A DNA stretch of 64,000 bases from the NCBI RefSeq assembly GCF_003473485.1, contig NC_053048.1, forward strand, positions 45,520,255 to 45,584,254, written 5' to 3'. This stretch comes from Medicago truncatula. Taxonomy: Eukaryota > Streptophyta > Magnoliopsida > Fabales > Fabaceae. Within the stretch, counting starts at the first letter, position 1; each line of letters begins with the position of its first letter. Made by a program: the position numbers and the translations under genes. This document shows, in pieces, positions 23,318-34,783 of this stretch. The notes beneath the pieces are model-generated. The model worked only from the letters and a program-made list of their open reading frames with translations. It was not told where the DNA came from and made no database searches.

Positions 23318-24206
23318 TTAATTGGAAGAAGCTTTACAACGAAGAAAATTAATCTTCATTTTTTTATATATATAGTTCGATTAATGACATTAACTCTCAT
23401 GTGAAGTTCCACGTGTTAGTGGGCTATATAGTATGGTATTTTTTTTAGTTGCATGTTTCACAATCACATGCAATATTTTTAGATGGGTATTTCTTATATT
23501 CTTGTATATATTCACATTCAAATTCAATTATATCACAGATTATACCTGAAAAAATTTAGATATATTCTTTTAAGTTGTAGTATGTAAATTTTGACTAAAA
23601 TCTAAATAAACGACTCTTTCAATTTGGTGCATAAATATTGATTTTAAAAGGGGTTTTGCTCCTTCAAATGTGATCGCTTCTTGTCAATGAATATGTTGCC
23701 CATGTTCAAAATTGACTAGGTGTATCCATATATTTTTAATTCCCCATATATAAACTTATATAATGGTTGAACTTTGGCAAACAAATACAGTTACCAAAAT
23801 TTAGAGATGAAAATATATGATTCCCTCACTAAGCTTACTGATGGAAAAACATACGACGTTTCATATTTTTTTATCTCAAATTTTAGTTGCAAGTGTTGTT
23901 TTTTATAAGAAAAATTGTGGATGATGTTCAACACAAGGAATTCTTAGGAGGTCACTAGTTTAAGTGTTTATGGGTCAAGTTTTAAGTGTTCAGTTCAATC
24001 TAATAAAATAGAATCCCTTAGGTTTAAGCCCTTATAAGGACACGTGATTTATGAGAACACAATTGAATTTGTCTTCAAATCTTAAGTTTGAACTAGTTGT
24101 GTATCACATTCAATAAACAATGTAGCAAATAGTACAAAACAAATTTTTTTTATATAAAAATAGGAAAAATAAAAAGAAAATAAACTAAGGAATAAGACCA
24201 GGTGTA

Positions 24207-24530
24207 CTACGGGTAAAGATCCTCTCCATTTATAAAAGTAAATGGAAGACACAACTTCCAAATGGAGACACAACTTCGGGGTTCGGAAAGAGTATCAAAA
24301 AAAGTCCAAAAGAAATTATTATCATGACCAAAATTGGCAAGAAAATCAGCACAAATGTTGACTTCTCTGTAAATGTGTGCAAGAGAGACATTCTTATTAG
24401 GAGCACGAAGCATGCAAAGCGCATCAACAATGAGAGATCAGAGGAAGGCAGTAGTACAAAATCCGTTGTTTACAAAGTTAACTACACTCACGTAATCAAC
24501 TTGAGGAAATGTGGAGGCGACTAGCAGGCT
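24207..24530 (-). pseudogene. LINE RNase H-domain remnant
   Basis: The minus strand reads VDYVSVVNFVNNGF, a stop, then NVSLAHIYREVNICADFLAN. The H-I-Y-R-E-x-N-x-x-A-D-x-L-A-N block is the end of the LINE RNase H (RVT_3) domain. One in-frame stop and both ends truncated show it is dead. Confidence 0.7.
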
Positions 24531-24696
24531 TTAAGCTATAATAAAGACACCACAACTCAGCATGAACAATCGAGAAGGTTTTTATATTACAATGTAAACT
24601 TTTAATGAAATGATCTGGATGATTTCTATTATTACAAAATCAAATATTCACGGTATAAAAAGAAAACACTTATTAATTAAAACTTGAAAGTTATGA

Positions 24697-25785
24697 TAAA
24701 ATAAATGTTAAATTATATTTTTGGTCCCTTAACTATTTAATTGATTTCGGTTTGGTCCCTTAACTAAATTTTGATTTATTTTGGTCTCTTAACTTTCTCT
24801 CTGTTACACGTTTTGGTCATTTCCGTTAAATTTAATTAAAAACGTTAGGGTTTAATAAAAAAATATTAACTGCTGTACACATGTCATTATAACATTGGTT
24901 CTGGAAAATTTTATTATATTTTTTCCTTATCTTCAACTTCTTCATTAAAATTTCCGGATTTGTTTCACATTTTTCAGATCTTCATCTTCTCACAGCAAAA
25001 AAAAAATCTCTTTTCTTCTCTTCTCTTTTCAACAATAACATATACCCAATCTCAATTTCAACAACAACAATTCCATCAAATCATTTAAGCAACAACAATT
25101 CCAACAATTCCAGCAATTTCTTTCTCAAATCGTAAATTGTTGAATTCGTTTTCCCCAATTCTGGAACCCTAATCGTTTTTCCATTTTCCCCAATTTAAGA
25201 ACCATAATCAATTTCGTTTTCCCCGATTGATATGTTTTCTGTGTTATGATTATTGAGAGTGTGATTTGTGTGCGGTTTGCTGTGTTTGTTGTCATGGATG
25301 TGGTGCAATTTGTGTGCCTCATTTGTTATTTTTCTATTTGGTCTTTGGACTTATGGTTTTGGGTTATGATTATTGAGAGTTGAAAGATGATGATGATTAT
25401 GATTTTTGTTTATGCTTTTGGAATTTGTATGGAAAAGATAATTGGAAGATGAGTTAGAAATAATTTTTCTTGTTTATGGTTTTTGTTATAAAATTTGGAT
25501 TTCTTTTTGTTTATGAAGTTCTGAGTTTGTGAATGAATTTTATGAGTTTCTGGATTTTTTTCTTGTTGTTGTTGATGGTGTTGTTGCTGAGTTTTTAAAC
25601 CCTAACGTTTTTTAATTAAATTTAATGGGAAGGATCAAAATGTATAACGGAGAGAAAGTTAAGGGACCAAAATAATTCAAAAGAGAAAGTTAAGGGATCA
25701 AAATAAATCAAAATTTAGTTAAGGGACCAAACCGAAACCAATTAAATAGTTAAGGGACCAAAAAGGTAATTTAGCCTAAAATAAA
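24697..25785. mobile_element. Mutator-like TIR element, 1071 bp, 9-bp target duplication
   Basis: The element is 24706-25776. The nine bases TAAAATAAA stand at 24697-24705 and 25777-25785. Inverted ends of about 160 bp carry repeated TGGTCCCTTAACTA phrases and AACGTTAGGGTTTAA. The interior (about 24960-25580) is leader-like: CT-rich, then CAACAACAATTCC repeats, then a stretch resembling a 5'UTR. It may be captured host sequence. No transposase frame is present. Confidence 0.85.
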
Positions 25786-25859
25786 AGTTACAAGAATAAA
25801 CCAAGTACGATCAAATCTTTACAATTTATAAAAAAAAAAAAAAATCTTTACAAACATAG

Positions 25860-26380
25860 AACATTTTAAACAATGTGTGATCGAAAGGATCTAAAATGAG
25901 GCTCGTTCTCAATTTCTCATAATTTGAATGGTTCAAATTGTTAGTCATATCTTCCAGCCCTGATACAAAGTTATTGACTAAATTGAATAATTTTTCAAAT
26001 TTTTTGAATAATCAAAATAAATTAACCCATTGAACAAAATGTCACAGAACACTGATATCAGAATCAAAAGATAAAAAGTATCATCAAGAAATTAAAATAC
26101 AACAGTATGCTTCATTTACAATACCCCCAAAATTGAAGTGAACAATAGCCGCAAGAAAGGGGATTGCATTGTGGTTTTTTAAAAATCCTTGCTTAACTTG
26201 CAACTCAAGAAATATATAATAATCCGATTAAGAGAAAATCAAAGTGTTTTAGAATAATGAAGCAGGGGGACTTTTCCAAAGTGTACTAGAATCATGCAGC
26301 AAAATCTTGATAGTGTAGAAAATATTGTTTAATTGTAAAAAAAAAAAAAAAAAAACTTCTTAGTATGAATAACCCTCTTG
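25860..26380. repeat. Duplicated non-coding block (partner at 21990-22600)
   Basis: Collinear with 21990-22600, including the AATAGCCGCAAGAAA and GTGGTTTTTTAA landmarks. It ends at a poly-A tract near 26335-26354. Confidence 0.6.
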
Positions 26381-26782
26381 GCATAAACCTCAGTCATTAA
26401 AAACGATTGCAATAGTTAAATAAAAGTAATATTTTTAACCTAGTTCACATGTGCAAATTTTTGTGAGATTTACCACTACTTTATCAAATAGCACAAGGGT
26501 TACATTAATGATAAAAATCTCCCAAGTATTTTTGGTCCCCTGTATTACTATACTAGGTTTTTACCGACTCACGAAAGCAAATGGCTGCCTTTGAGAGCTT
26601 ATGTCAAACAAGTACAAGTATAACATTAACTCTATTTTATTTTTTGGTGGTAGTTATTTTGGTCTTTAAATGTATAATGATTGGTTAAAATAGTCAAAAC
26701 TTTTCAAAATACTACTAATGATTGGTCATTAAAATCTTAGAACGGACCCTGACCTAGTTTAGCAAGTATATATTTGCAAGTC

Positions 26783-26949
26783 TCGTTTAATTCCATTTTT
26801 TTTTTTTTTTGTAGATAGACGAAATGGCAAAGCCATTATAAACTCACACACACAAGTGGAGGTACTGGGGTTCAAACCCCGGTCATGGCATCTGACCTAA
26901 CTATTTCTACATTTTGCCAATTGAGCTAGGACTTCTAGATCGTTTAATT
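26783..26949 (-). mobile_element. tRNA-derived SINE with target duplication
   Basis: The element is 26793-26939 on the minus strand. Its head AGTCCTAGCTCAATTGG contains a pol III A box (TAGCTCAATTGG), and GGGGTTTGAACCCC about 35 bp on is a B box. The body ends in a T run on the + strand (26796-26810), the poly-A tail. TCGTTTAATT is repeated at 26783-26792 and 26940-26949. It is not a functional tRNA gene: the acceptor stem and anticodon arm cannot be formed. Confidence 0.8.
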
Positions 26950-28440
26950 AACTCTTTAAAGTCTTGCTTTTAAAATAAATAAAAACCTCTTTAAAGTCTC
27001 CTTAAAGTCTCGTTTAATTCCTCTAATCCACTTCATTTTTTTTGTTGAATGGGACTTGTGACTTACAAATGAAGGTCTTATTACGCTAGAACACAGAATG
27101 TAGGACTATGTCGTACGGTGTTATTCTCTCACGCGTATCTTCAAAATTAACTTGTTGAGACGTGTAACATGATTTTTTATATTTTGGTCTCAGGGACTTG
27201 TTCTAACTTTTCAATCTTCTTTATTTTTAATAATTTCTCTTTTGATTTTGTATATAATATATTGTTGTAGATGGAATGTAAATTTTAATAAGGCCATTCT
27301 ACACACAAAAATTTACAAGCCCAGAATATATAATAGAAATAGAAATGTTACTAATTAGGAAACATATTTCTTCTATATCCAACATTATAAAAAAAAAATT
27401 AAAAAAAAACATTTTTTTTTAAAATTATAACAAAGTGATATGGAGTCCCCTCCCATCCTTATGGAACGAAAAATCAGAATGAGGGATAATATATAAAAGT
27501 TAAAATATTTATGATATCAAAGAAATACTTGTAAATTATTAAATTTTCAAGTATTACATGCATTTACAATTATTTCTTTTGTAAATGCATGTAAAACTAA
27601 CTGCATGGAAATTTAATATTTTATTCAATAAATTTGAACTACAGCTTGACTTTCTCCTTTGACTCATACTTAATTAGATGTTTGGCGCGTCCAAGTTACT
27701 TGTTTAAGATTCAGTTTTAATTAAAAGTCAATTTAAATATCTTCAAACCACGAGCAGTTAACAAGTCAAACCAACATGGTAGTGTTCATTCTAGCTAAGG
27801 ATTTATTTATTCTTTTGGTTTCACACATGTTCATTTCACGGGAGATATATCTTCAAGTACTCGCTTAGATGCAAAATGTGTGCATTAGAATTTTATGTGT
27901 TTGTTTTATTTAATATGTTATTATAAATCGGCGTTCAGACAAAAAATGGACAGAATTGAATAGATCTAATTCAGAACCGTTTGATAGATTTAAATCTTCT
28001 ATATCTTATGAATATATCACGAGATAAATAATCCGTCTGTCTGCTTTTTATTGTTTTTAATTGTATGTTTATTTTATCACATATGTATATATTAGTTCTT
28101 GTTGAACAGCGGAATTGTTTCTATTTTAATGGGACTAAACTGATTTTGTTTAGAAAAATCTTTAAATATTTTAATAAAGATAAAATTGTGAATACAATAA
28201 TTTAAATAAATGATATAATTAAAATAGGGAAATATCTAGCTTAAACTCATTTATTTTCGATATAGATTTTAATATTACACGTCGATGAGTAACTATTCGT
28301 TTAGTGCAGATGCATTTGATGTTTTAAAGAGTAAGTATTTGACATAAAAGCACAAGACAGAACAACACCATATAAGATAGAACAATATAATGAATAACTT
28401 TTGGTCTTATACAATTTTTGATAGACAATACTATTTTGGT
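26950..28440. other. Intergenic, AT-rich
   Basis: No gene, RNA gene or clear repeat is seen. The phrase GTCTCGTTTAATTCC occurs both at about 26780 and 27007, a small local duplication around the SINE. Confidence 0.4.
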
Positions 28441-28444
28441 ATTT

Positions 28445-28878
28445 TTAGGCTTTGTTTGCGAGTTTGAAGAGAGAAGGGAATGGAATGAATAGCTTTGGGG
28501 GGTGAGGGGGGATATAGGGAAAATTTGATAAATCTTTCACATTTTTTGAAAGTGTATTTTTTAAGAGAGTGATAAATTAATGGTTTTTTTTAGTGATAAA
28601 TTATTGCTTATGATTAATATATTTTTAATTTTAAGAATATTATGACGACATATTATATTTGAAGAATTCATATAAACCCGCCCAAAAATCCCCCAAAACT
28701 TTCTACCAATACAATTATTTAGTTCCCCAAATAGGAAGAGTTTTATATTTTGAAGAAAAATAAACCCCTATAGCCCTCTCCTCCCAATGTCCTATATTTC
28801 TTCCACTCATTCCTTCCTTTTTTTTTTCTTTCCAAACTCTCAATTCCCTTCTCCTCCAGACTCACAAACAAAGCTTTA
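28445..28878. mobile_element. Tourist-like (PIF/Harbinger) MITE
   Basis: The element is 28448-28875, flanked by TTA on both sides (28445-28447 and 28876-28878). The ends are GGCTTTGTTTGCGAGT and, inverted, AGCTTTGTTTGTGAGT, followed by related purine-rich inner sequence. TTA duplication with GGC(C/T)TTGTTTG-type ends is diagnostic of Tourist MITEs. It is non-coding. Confidence 0.75.
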
Positions 28879-29720
28879 GACAATTTATAAATGGGACAAA
28901 ATTTCAGTTTTTGTCCAATATCTTGCCTTCAATTTATATCCCGTCCCTAAAATAGTTTTAAGATTCAAACACCATACAATTAGATTTGTAATGTTATGTC
29001 GTTCCTTTTTGTAGTAGACGAAATGCACCCGGAGAGACACGTTTGTGGCAATTAAATTGCTATAATTCGGATATTTAGCTTTCAAAAGCTAAAGGCCAAT
29101 ATGCAACCTAATAGTGAAATTTTTCGTCGGTACATCCCTTGTCTACTCTTCATAATGGTCGAATTTATTCTGTCACTATGTCGATTGATTCTTATCAATT
29201 TGCACAAATCTTGTTTGTATTGAGAGAATCCCTTTTTTAAAATAAGTAAATAAATAACATTTTAGAGAACTAAAATGAACATTAATCTGGTATGTAAAAA
29301 GGTTTACGTGCAGTGCTAAAATTCAATAATATAGGAAATAATCTATATACACTAGTGAAAGTTTTGCAAAGGAGATTAATGTAATTACTAATTACTCCAA
29401 CCTCATGCGAGCTCTTAAGAATTTGAGGTTAATCGCGATTGATTTGTAAGTGTGTATATGCAGCAATAAAAAATGAACTTATGCCTATGTACAAATTAAA
29501 TCACTCTAATAATAAATTGTACCAAAAAAACATTTAATCGCAAATGAATACATTTTTTTTTTTTATTACAAAAGGGATCGAAGCCAACAAATTAATACAT
29601 CTTATTTCAAGTTAGTTCGGTTAGTGAACTATAAGCAACACTGAATGAACTTAATTTAAGTCAGAAGTTCAAAAAAATTAATGTAACCATTAATTTACAA
29701 ACTTTTGTCTATATGGAAAA
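28879..29720. other. Intergenic, 3' flank of peptide gene D
   Basis: No gene is seen. The sequence near 28890-28960 resembles a degenerate dispersed repeat (phrases like CCCGTCCCTAAAATAG). Confidence 0.35.
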
Positions 29721-29726
29721 AATGAT

Positions 29727-29939
29727 TCAGGGATGAGTGGGTTCTCCTCCGCCGGACGGTGGCGCAGGGCTGTTTGCAAGCAATTGCCAAACAAGCCCAT
29801 ATTCACTCGACCATTGATCATTATGTACTAACAATGGTCTGCAAGCAACTCCAGATTGAGGAGAAGCAATAAAAATGGTAAACAAGATCAACAAAATCTG
29901 TTGAACTGTGAAAAGCATCTTCTTATGAGAGAAAGCCAT
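29727..29939 (-). CDS. Small secreted peptide precursor, diverged copy D (70 aa)
   Basis: A paralogue of the three peptide genes upstream. The signal peptide starts MAFSHKKMLFTV, followed by SPQSGVACRPL, QWSSEYGLVWQLL and the terminal NSPAPPSGGGEPTHP. The conserved parts are exactly PQSG-x-x-CRPL, QWS, GL-x-x-Q-L and the Pro-Ser-Gly-Gly-Gly-[Asp/Glu]-Pro-Thr-His-Pro tail, while the linker has changed. Retention of tail and signal across that divergence supports a functional secreted peptide family. The tail resembles the Pro-Ser-Gly core of CLE/IDA/PIP peptides without matching any consensus. The gene is on the minus strand, and its flanks are not part of the recent duplications. Confidence 0.8.
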   Translation of the reverse strand: MAFSHKKMLFTVQQILLILFTIFIASPQSGVACRPLLVHNDQWSSEYGLVWQLLANSPAPPSGGGEPTHP

Positions 29940-30087
29940 GTATCTTCTCTTCCAAAGTAAGTCAATAAAACAAATTAATTAAAGAAGGAAAAAAGGTTCC
30001 TTTTGTATTTTGTAGTAATGTGATTAATTATTTTGGTATAGAACTGCAATATTAATGAGTTTGTGATATGAAATGTTATGAAGGGAT

Positions 30088-30096
30088 CTTTATATA
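30088..30096 (-). promoter_or_regulatory. TATA box of peptide gene D
   Basis: TATATAAAG on the minus strand, about 150 bp before the ATG, a spacing close to that in copies A to C. Confidence 0.55.
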
Positions 30097-30099
30097 GAC

Positions 30100-31740
30100 C
30101 TGTCTCCGATGTTGTTTCCTTAACATAACATTGTTTGAAACGTTTATTTGACCGCGAATGGTTTCATTTTAAGGTATGTATGCTGTAGCCTATAGTCCAC
30201 GCGTACCAAATGTTTGAAAATCAAGAAGACTAAATACTTTCTTTATTTTAGAAAAAACCAGTTGAATGTTAGAATAAATTTTGCAATAATTTTCATACAT
30301 CGTATCTTTTAAGTTTTGGTATTATATAGTACATACTACAATTTTTGACACTCTTGTTTGTGATGAATATATGCTCTTATACATAATTCTCATGCAGTCG
30401 TATATTTCAAAAATTACAATGTACATTTTTGAAGTTATTGGTCTACATTTTGTAACATTACTTTTGTATATATGTGTCTTATAACCTCTTTTTGATATGT
30501 GTATAAAACCTTTTTTTTTGCTTGTAAGTGGAATTTGATATGAATAACTGGTTATTAAATTATTTAAACATCTAAAACTATTTTAAAAAAAAAACAATAA
30601 GAAAAGGTCAAGTCATACTTTAAAGTAAAATACTACAATCGTTTTGAATATAAGACGAATACTACAATTCTGAAAAATATTGGTAGTCGTTAACATATTC
30701 TAAAACAAAAACTAAGAAGGTGATGATGGTTCATGACTTTGGGGTCAATTTCATCCTTTGATAATAGTGTACGAATGCAAGAAGGATCCTACAGAGAATC
30801 ACAAGAAGAATACTTCATCAAAAATAAAGAAACAACGACGTTTAAATTTGCTTAAACTAGTATATGATCAAGAATCGGTTATATGACTTGGTCTGAGTCA
30901 ATTATTGGACTAAGAATGAATGAAAACCAATTTGACTCCAACGATTTTGTGTAAAACTGGAAAACCCAACTACTCATTCATTTTTTTTTCTTTCTTCATG
31001 TATACATCATTTTTACAGGACTGTAAATAGTTTATACAGTATTTTATTTTGAAACAAAATCCTCATACATGATAAAACCTTTTTGATGATTTATTTTACT
31101 GAAGTTTTTGTTATGTTAAATGACAAACGATTCTAAATGATATTCTGCATTAAAACAATCAAATTAAAATTACAAAAATATATGCTTAACCAAATTTTAT
31201 AATATGCTTCGGTATTTAACACTTATAACATATGATGAATGACCTTTTTAGATTCAGAAACATTCCTATCAGTTGTCCTGTTAAGAAGGATAAGATGGGA
31301 GAGGTGCGCCAAGTAGAACTACATTCTTTTTATCGGTACATTGGCTAAAGAATGAAAGAAGAAAAACCAAAAACAGATAAAAAAAACTAAGCTCGAGGGT
31401 GCAGCACCCTTCGCGGGTCAGACAAGGATGATCTCAACTCCTTTATCTACTTTATCTCAAAAGTTTAAAATAAAGTAACAATTTACAAGTCACAATTATT
31501 TATATATCCATCCATTACAATATATTCATTTTCAGTACTTCAGGTTTAACACGCTTCAATAATAGCTGATCAATATGCATATTTATACGGTATCAGCTAA
31601 TACAAAATGAACTATATATCCTGATCAAGTCAAGAGATGTACTAAACACAGAAATATACAAATATAAGCCACCTACATGGAACCCGGTGGTCAAATGAAG
31701 TGCTGCACAATGAATTTGGCAGAGATGCCTAAACTATAAA
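30100..31740. other. Intergenic and probable 3'UTR of the F-box/kelch gene
   Basis: AT-rich, with no coding region seen. The last few hundred bases before 31759 are likely 3' untranslated sequence of the minus-strand gene to the right. Confidence 0.4.
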
Positions 31741-31758
31741 AATAAGATGTACCACAAT

Positions 31759-34578
31759 TCACAGACCAATTGTGCTCAATACAGCACTAGTAATATCTAC
31801 ACGGCGAGTGAAAGGCGATTTTGTGACCATTGTTCTCCATGCCTTCCTTTTCGGATTATAGATTTGAAAGCACATTGTTCCTGTCTTCTTATAGGATCTG
31901 GACCTTCGACTTTCTGTGAAATCATCATCATATAAATGTGTCAATACATACAGCTCGCCAGCTACTACAACAACACCAAAGGCTGAACCACGGGGAGGTC
32001 TTTTTGGCACACAAGTCTCGTATACCCAACGATTTGAGGACATTTCATATCTGCAAGTTGTATCAATAAAAAAGTGAATCACAGATTTGCAACTTCAGAA
32101 GTTCTGGAATTGTAATTTGCAAGCAAACAAAGCAAAGCCTTAGCCATCAAGGATATTGTATGCTCTACTATGTACACGGGTTGCAAGAAGTTCAAACAAC
32201 ACAGTACATGGATTTATATGAATGGGTAAAAAATATATTAAAAAGCACAAAAACCAATCAGGATGTGTGTAAACAACATAGTGATGGATCCAATTGGCCC
32301 TAACGAAGAGCAATGTAAATTGGCAACCATTCCATTTTTGGTTCGCTAGATGATCGATAAGCAAATTAATTAAACAAAAAGGTTAACTATCTCAGTCTCA
32401 ATTTTCTAGCAAAGCTTCATCATCCATTTTCCTATACAGTGTTGAATCAATGGAGCATTGTAAATTGGCAACCATTCCATTTTTGGTTCGCTAGATGATC
32501 GATAAGCAAATTAATTAAACAAAAAGGTTAACTATCTCAGTCTCAATTTTCTACCAAAGCTTCATCATCCATTTTCCTATACAGTGTTGAATCAATGGAG
32601 CATTGGTTGTATCTCAAATCGACTGGTGAAAGGTAAGGTAGGACCATTCTCCACCACATAATCATGGACCAGTAAAGCATAGCTTTGGTTATGCATGTCT
32701 CGTCTATACATTGATCAAGATCCACAGAAGGAAAAATGTTCAAGTTCAATAAAACACAATACTTCACACATACCAAAGTAATAAATGCGATTGCAAGCAT
32801 TTGTCTTAAATTTCTATTATTCTATATGCCAGCACCTGGTCTCCATAATTGAGAATCTCATGTGCATCAAATTATTTCAATATCACAAACATCTCAACGT
32901 TTATGCTTCATACTACAGTATTAATTTAAGAATACACATTGTCTGCACCAGAAGTAATGAACAAATAAATACTGTGAATGACAAACACATGAAGCAATAC
33001 ACCTACATGATGTACTTTTTTATCCTAATAATTTATGCACATTGCCACAATTAGTTACAGGCTTACAGCGCTTAGAATATAAGTATTAACATGATGTAAG
33101 CAGTCCCACATCTACTAACATTCTTTTGTCATATCCGAATCAAAGCCTAAATCTCTACAACCCAATCCCGCCCAACCATTTAATAGTATGACATTGATCA
33201 CACTTCCGGTCAGGAAATGACATTGATCACAAAACACATGTCATCACGTCATCTAAGAAATAATCATTTGTCTTGATACCTGATTATTGGAACAAAGCTA
33301 TGAACAAGTTGAATGGGAAATGTCGGTCTAAGAAATTCCAACACATGTCCAAATGCGTTAAGTGTTAAAAGACAACAAGGAATTCAAAATATATCTTGAT
33401 TTCACGCTGAATTGTTTCCGGTCAGCAATGCATAACATGGGAGGAAATGTTACAAATCAAAGCCTAAACATACCAAACTTAATAGTATGAAATTCATACA
33501 CAAATCAACAACATTGAAGCAAAATCTAACAAGCATATGATTCAGAGAAGTGCTTAATACTTATAGCAACAAATTAATTAACCAAACCCAAAATGAGCAA
33601 GTACCTGAAAATCTCGTTGACATCAAGCATGAAAACCAAAGGAGAACCACAATCATCATCACCAACAACAATCTTCCCAGCCCTAACATTCTCCCCATCG
33701 CCCCACACATCTCCAACCTCACGCCACAAACCATCCTCCAATCCCATCACCACCGCATCTCTACAATACTCATCCACCGGAAACACCCCCGAAACCGTCA
33801 TGGAACCACTATAACCACCAACCACCCTAAACTCCCTCTCTCCCCTCTCCACAAATCCAACACACCCGGCACGAAAACACGGCAACGGATCCATTTCCTC
33901 CCACCGATCCTCCTCCACATCGTAACGCTCCACCGCCCTAATCCTCGATCCCGCCGCTCCAAATACCAAATGCCGGGATCCACCTCCGGCAACCACAATC
34001 TCACCCGGATTCGAAATCACCGCATAAGCGAAACTTCCACGAGGTGAAATCATGGAAGCACGATTCTCCCACGAAAAATCACGAAAATTGAAACGAAACA
34101 CCAACGAGGAAGACGAAGGACGATTAATCGGAAAAGAGCGAGTATCGAAAACCGATCCACCGATGATGTAAACATGAGAACCAAACGGAACGGCGGCGAA
34201 GTTACACAAACCGTAAACGTGAGGGTTACACGGCATAGGAGGAAGTGGACACCACGCAACGGCGTTAACGTCGAAGAGATACGGCGTGGAAATTGAAGGA
34301 TCTTGAGGGAAAATACAAATAACACTGTTGCGGTTATGAAGTAAGAGATTGTTGAGAAATGATTTTGATGAAAGTGCAGATTTCCATGATTTGGAAATTG
34401 ATTTCAGACGAGCGTGATGTGCGTAAGGAATCATTGAAAGGATTGTTCGTGAAACTTCGTTTGGAAGATTTGGGATTAGGACTGATGATGGTGGTGATGG
34501 TGGTGGTGGTGGTGGTGGTGATGAATCCTCCGTTGTCGACAATGGAGGGATATCGCCAGAATTCTCATCGGAATTCAT
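31759..34578 (-). CDS. OR23: F-box/kelch-repeat protein, OR23-like (two exons)
   Basis: Coding sequence is complement(33605-34578, 31759-32050), 421 aa, with one 1554-bp intron (GT at 33604, AG before 32050) that splits an Arg codon. After a Ser/Pro-rich head with a run of seven prolines, an F-box follows at about 34-75 (LIPNLPNEVSRTILSMIPYA). Kelch-type beta-propeller repeats come next, with their Gly-Gly pairs: VYIIGGS, IVVAGGGSRH, FRVVGGYSG. The blocks CIFPQDPSI, CNPHVYGLCNF and SGVFPVDEY and the tail IYNPKRKAW match Arabidopsis OR23 as I remember it. The F-box recruits the protein to SKP1-CUL1 ubiquitin ligases; the propeller binds substrate, which is unknown. The gene appears complete and intact. 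Confidence 0.92.
32315..32605. repeat. 145-bp tandem duplication inside the OR23-like intron
   Basis: Copies 32315-32459 and 32460-32605 both run from TGTAAATTGGCAACC-like sequence to GAATCAATGGAGCATTG and are almost identical (TCTAGC against TCTACC). It lies wholly in the intron. Confidence 0.85.
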
Positions 34579-34783
34579 TTTGTTTTTGTTACTATTTTTT
34601 TTTTGTCAACGCTGGTTTTATTATGTTGTGTTCATTTTATTTACTTTTTGTGGTAGCGTCGTTTTCTCACTTTTTCTTCTTGGACAAGATAATGTAAGTG
34701 GGGTCACTACACATTACTTGTCTTTTTCGTTTAATAATCTTTTTGGATTTCTTCTTTATCCACAAATTGGATTTTCTTAATTG

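Larger units (their letters stand above)
22775..24130 (+). repeat. Duplicated peptide-gene segment, copy C
   Basis: Direct copy of the A segment and inverted copy of the longer B segment. Collinearity with B continues past the 3' flank to about 24130. Confidence 0.8.

Noticed and set aside
26880..26940. tRNA-like sequence with A and B boxes
   Set aside because: Not a tRNA gene: the acceptor stem does not pair, and it has a poly-A tail and target duplication, so it is a SINE.
33550..34047. Open frame of 165 codons on the + strand
   Set aside because: It is antisense to the first exon of the F-box/kelch gene and has low-complexity Pro/His/Thr content without any domain.
34485..34530. GGT repeat on the + strand
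   Set aside because: It is the proline run of the OR23-like protein read on the minus strand, not an independent element.
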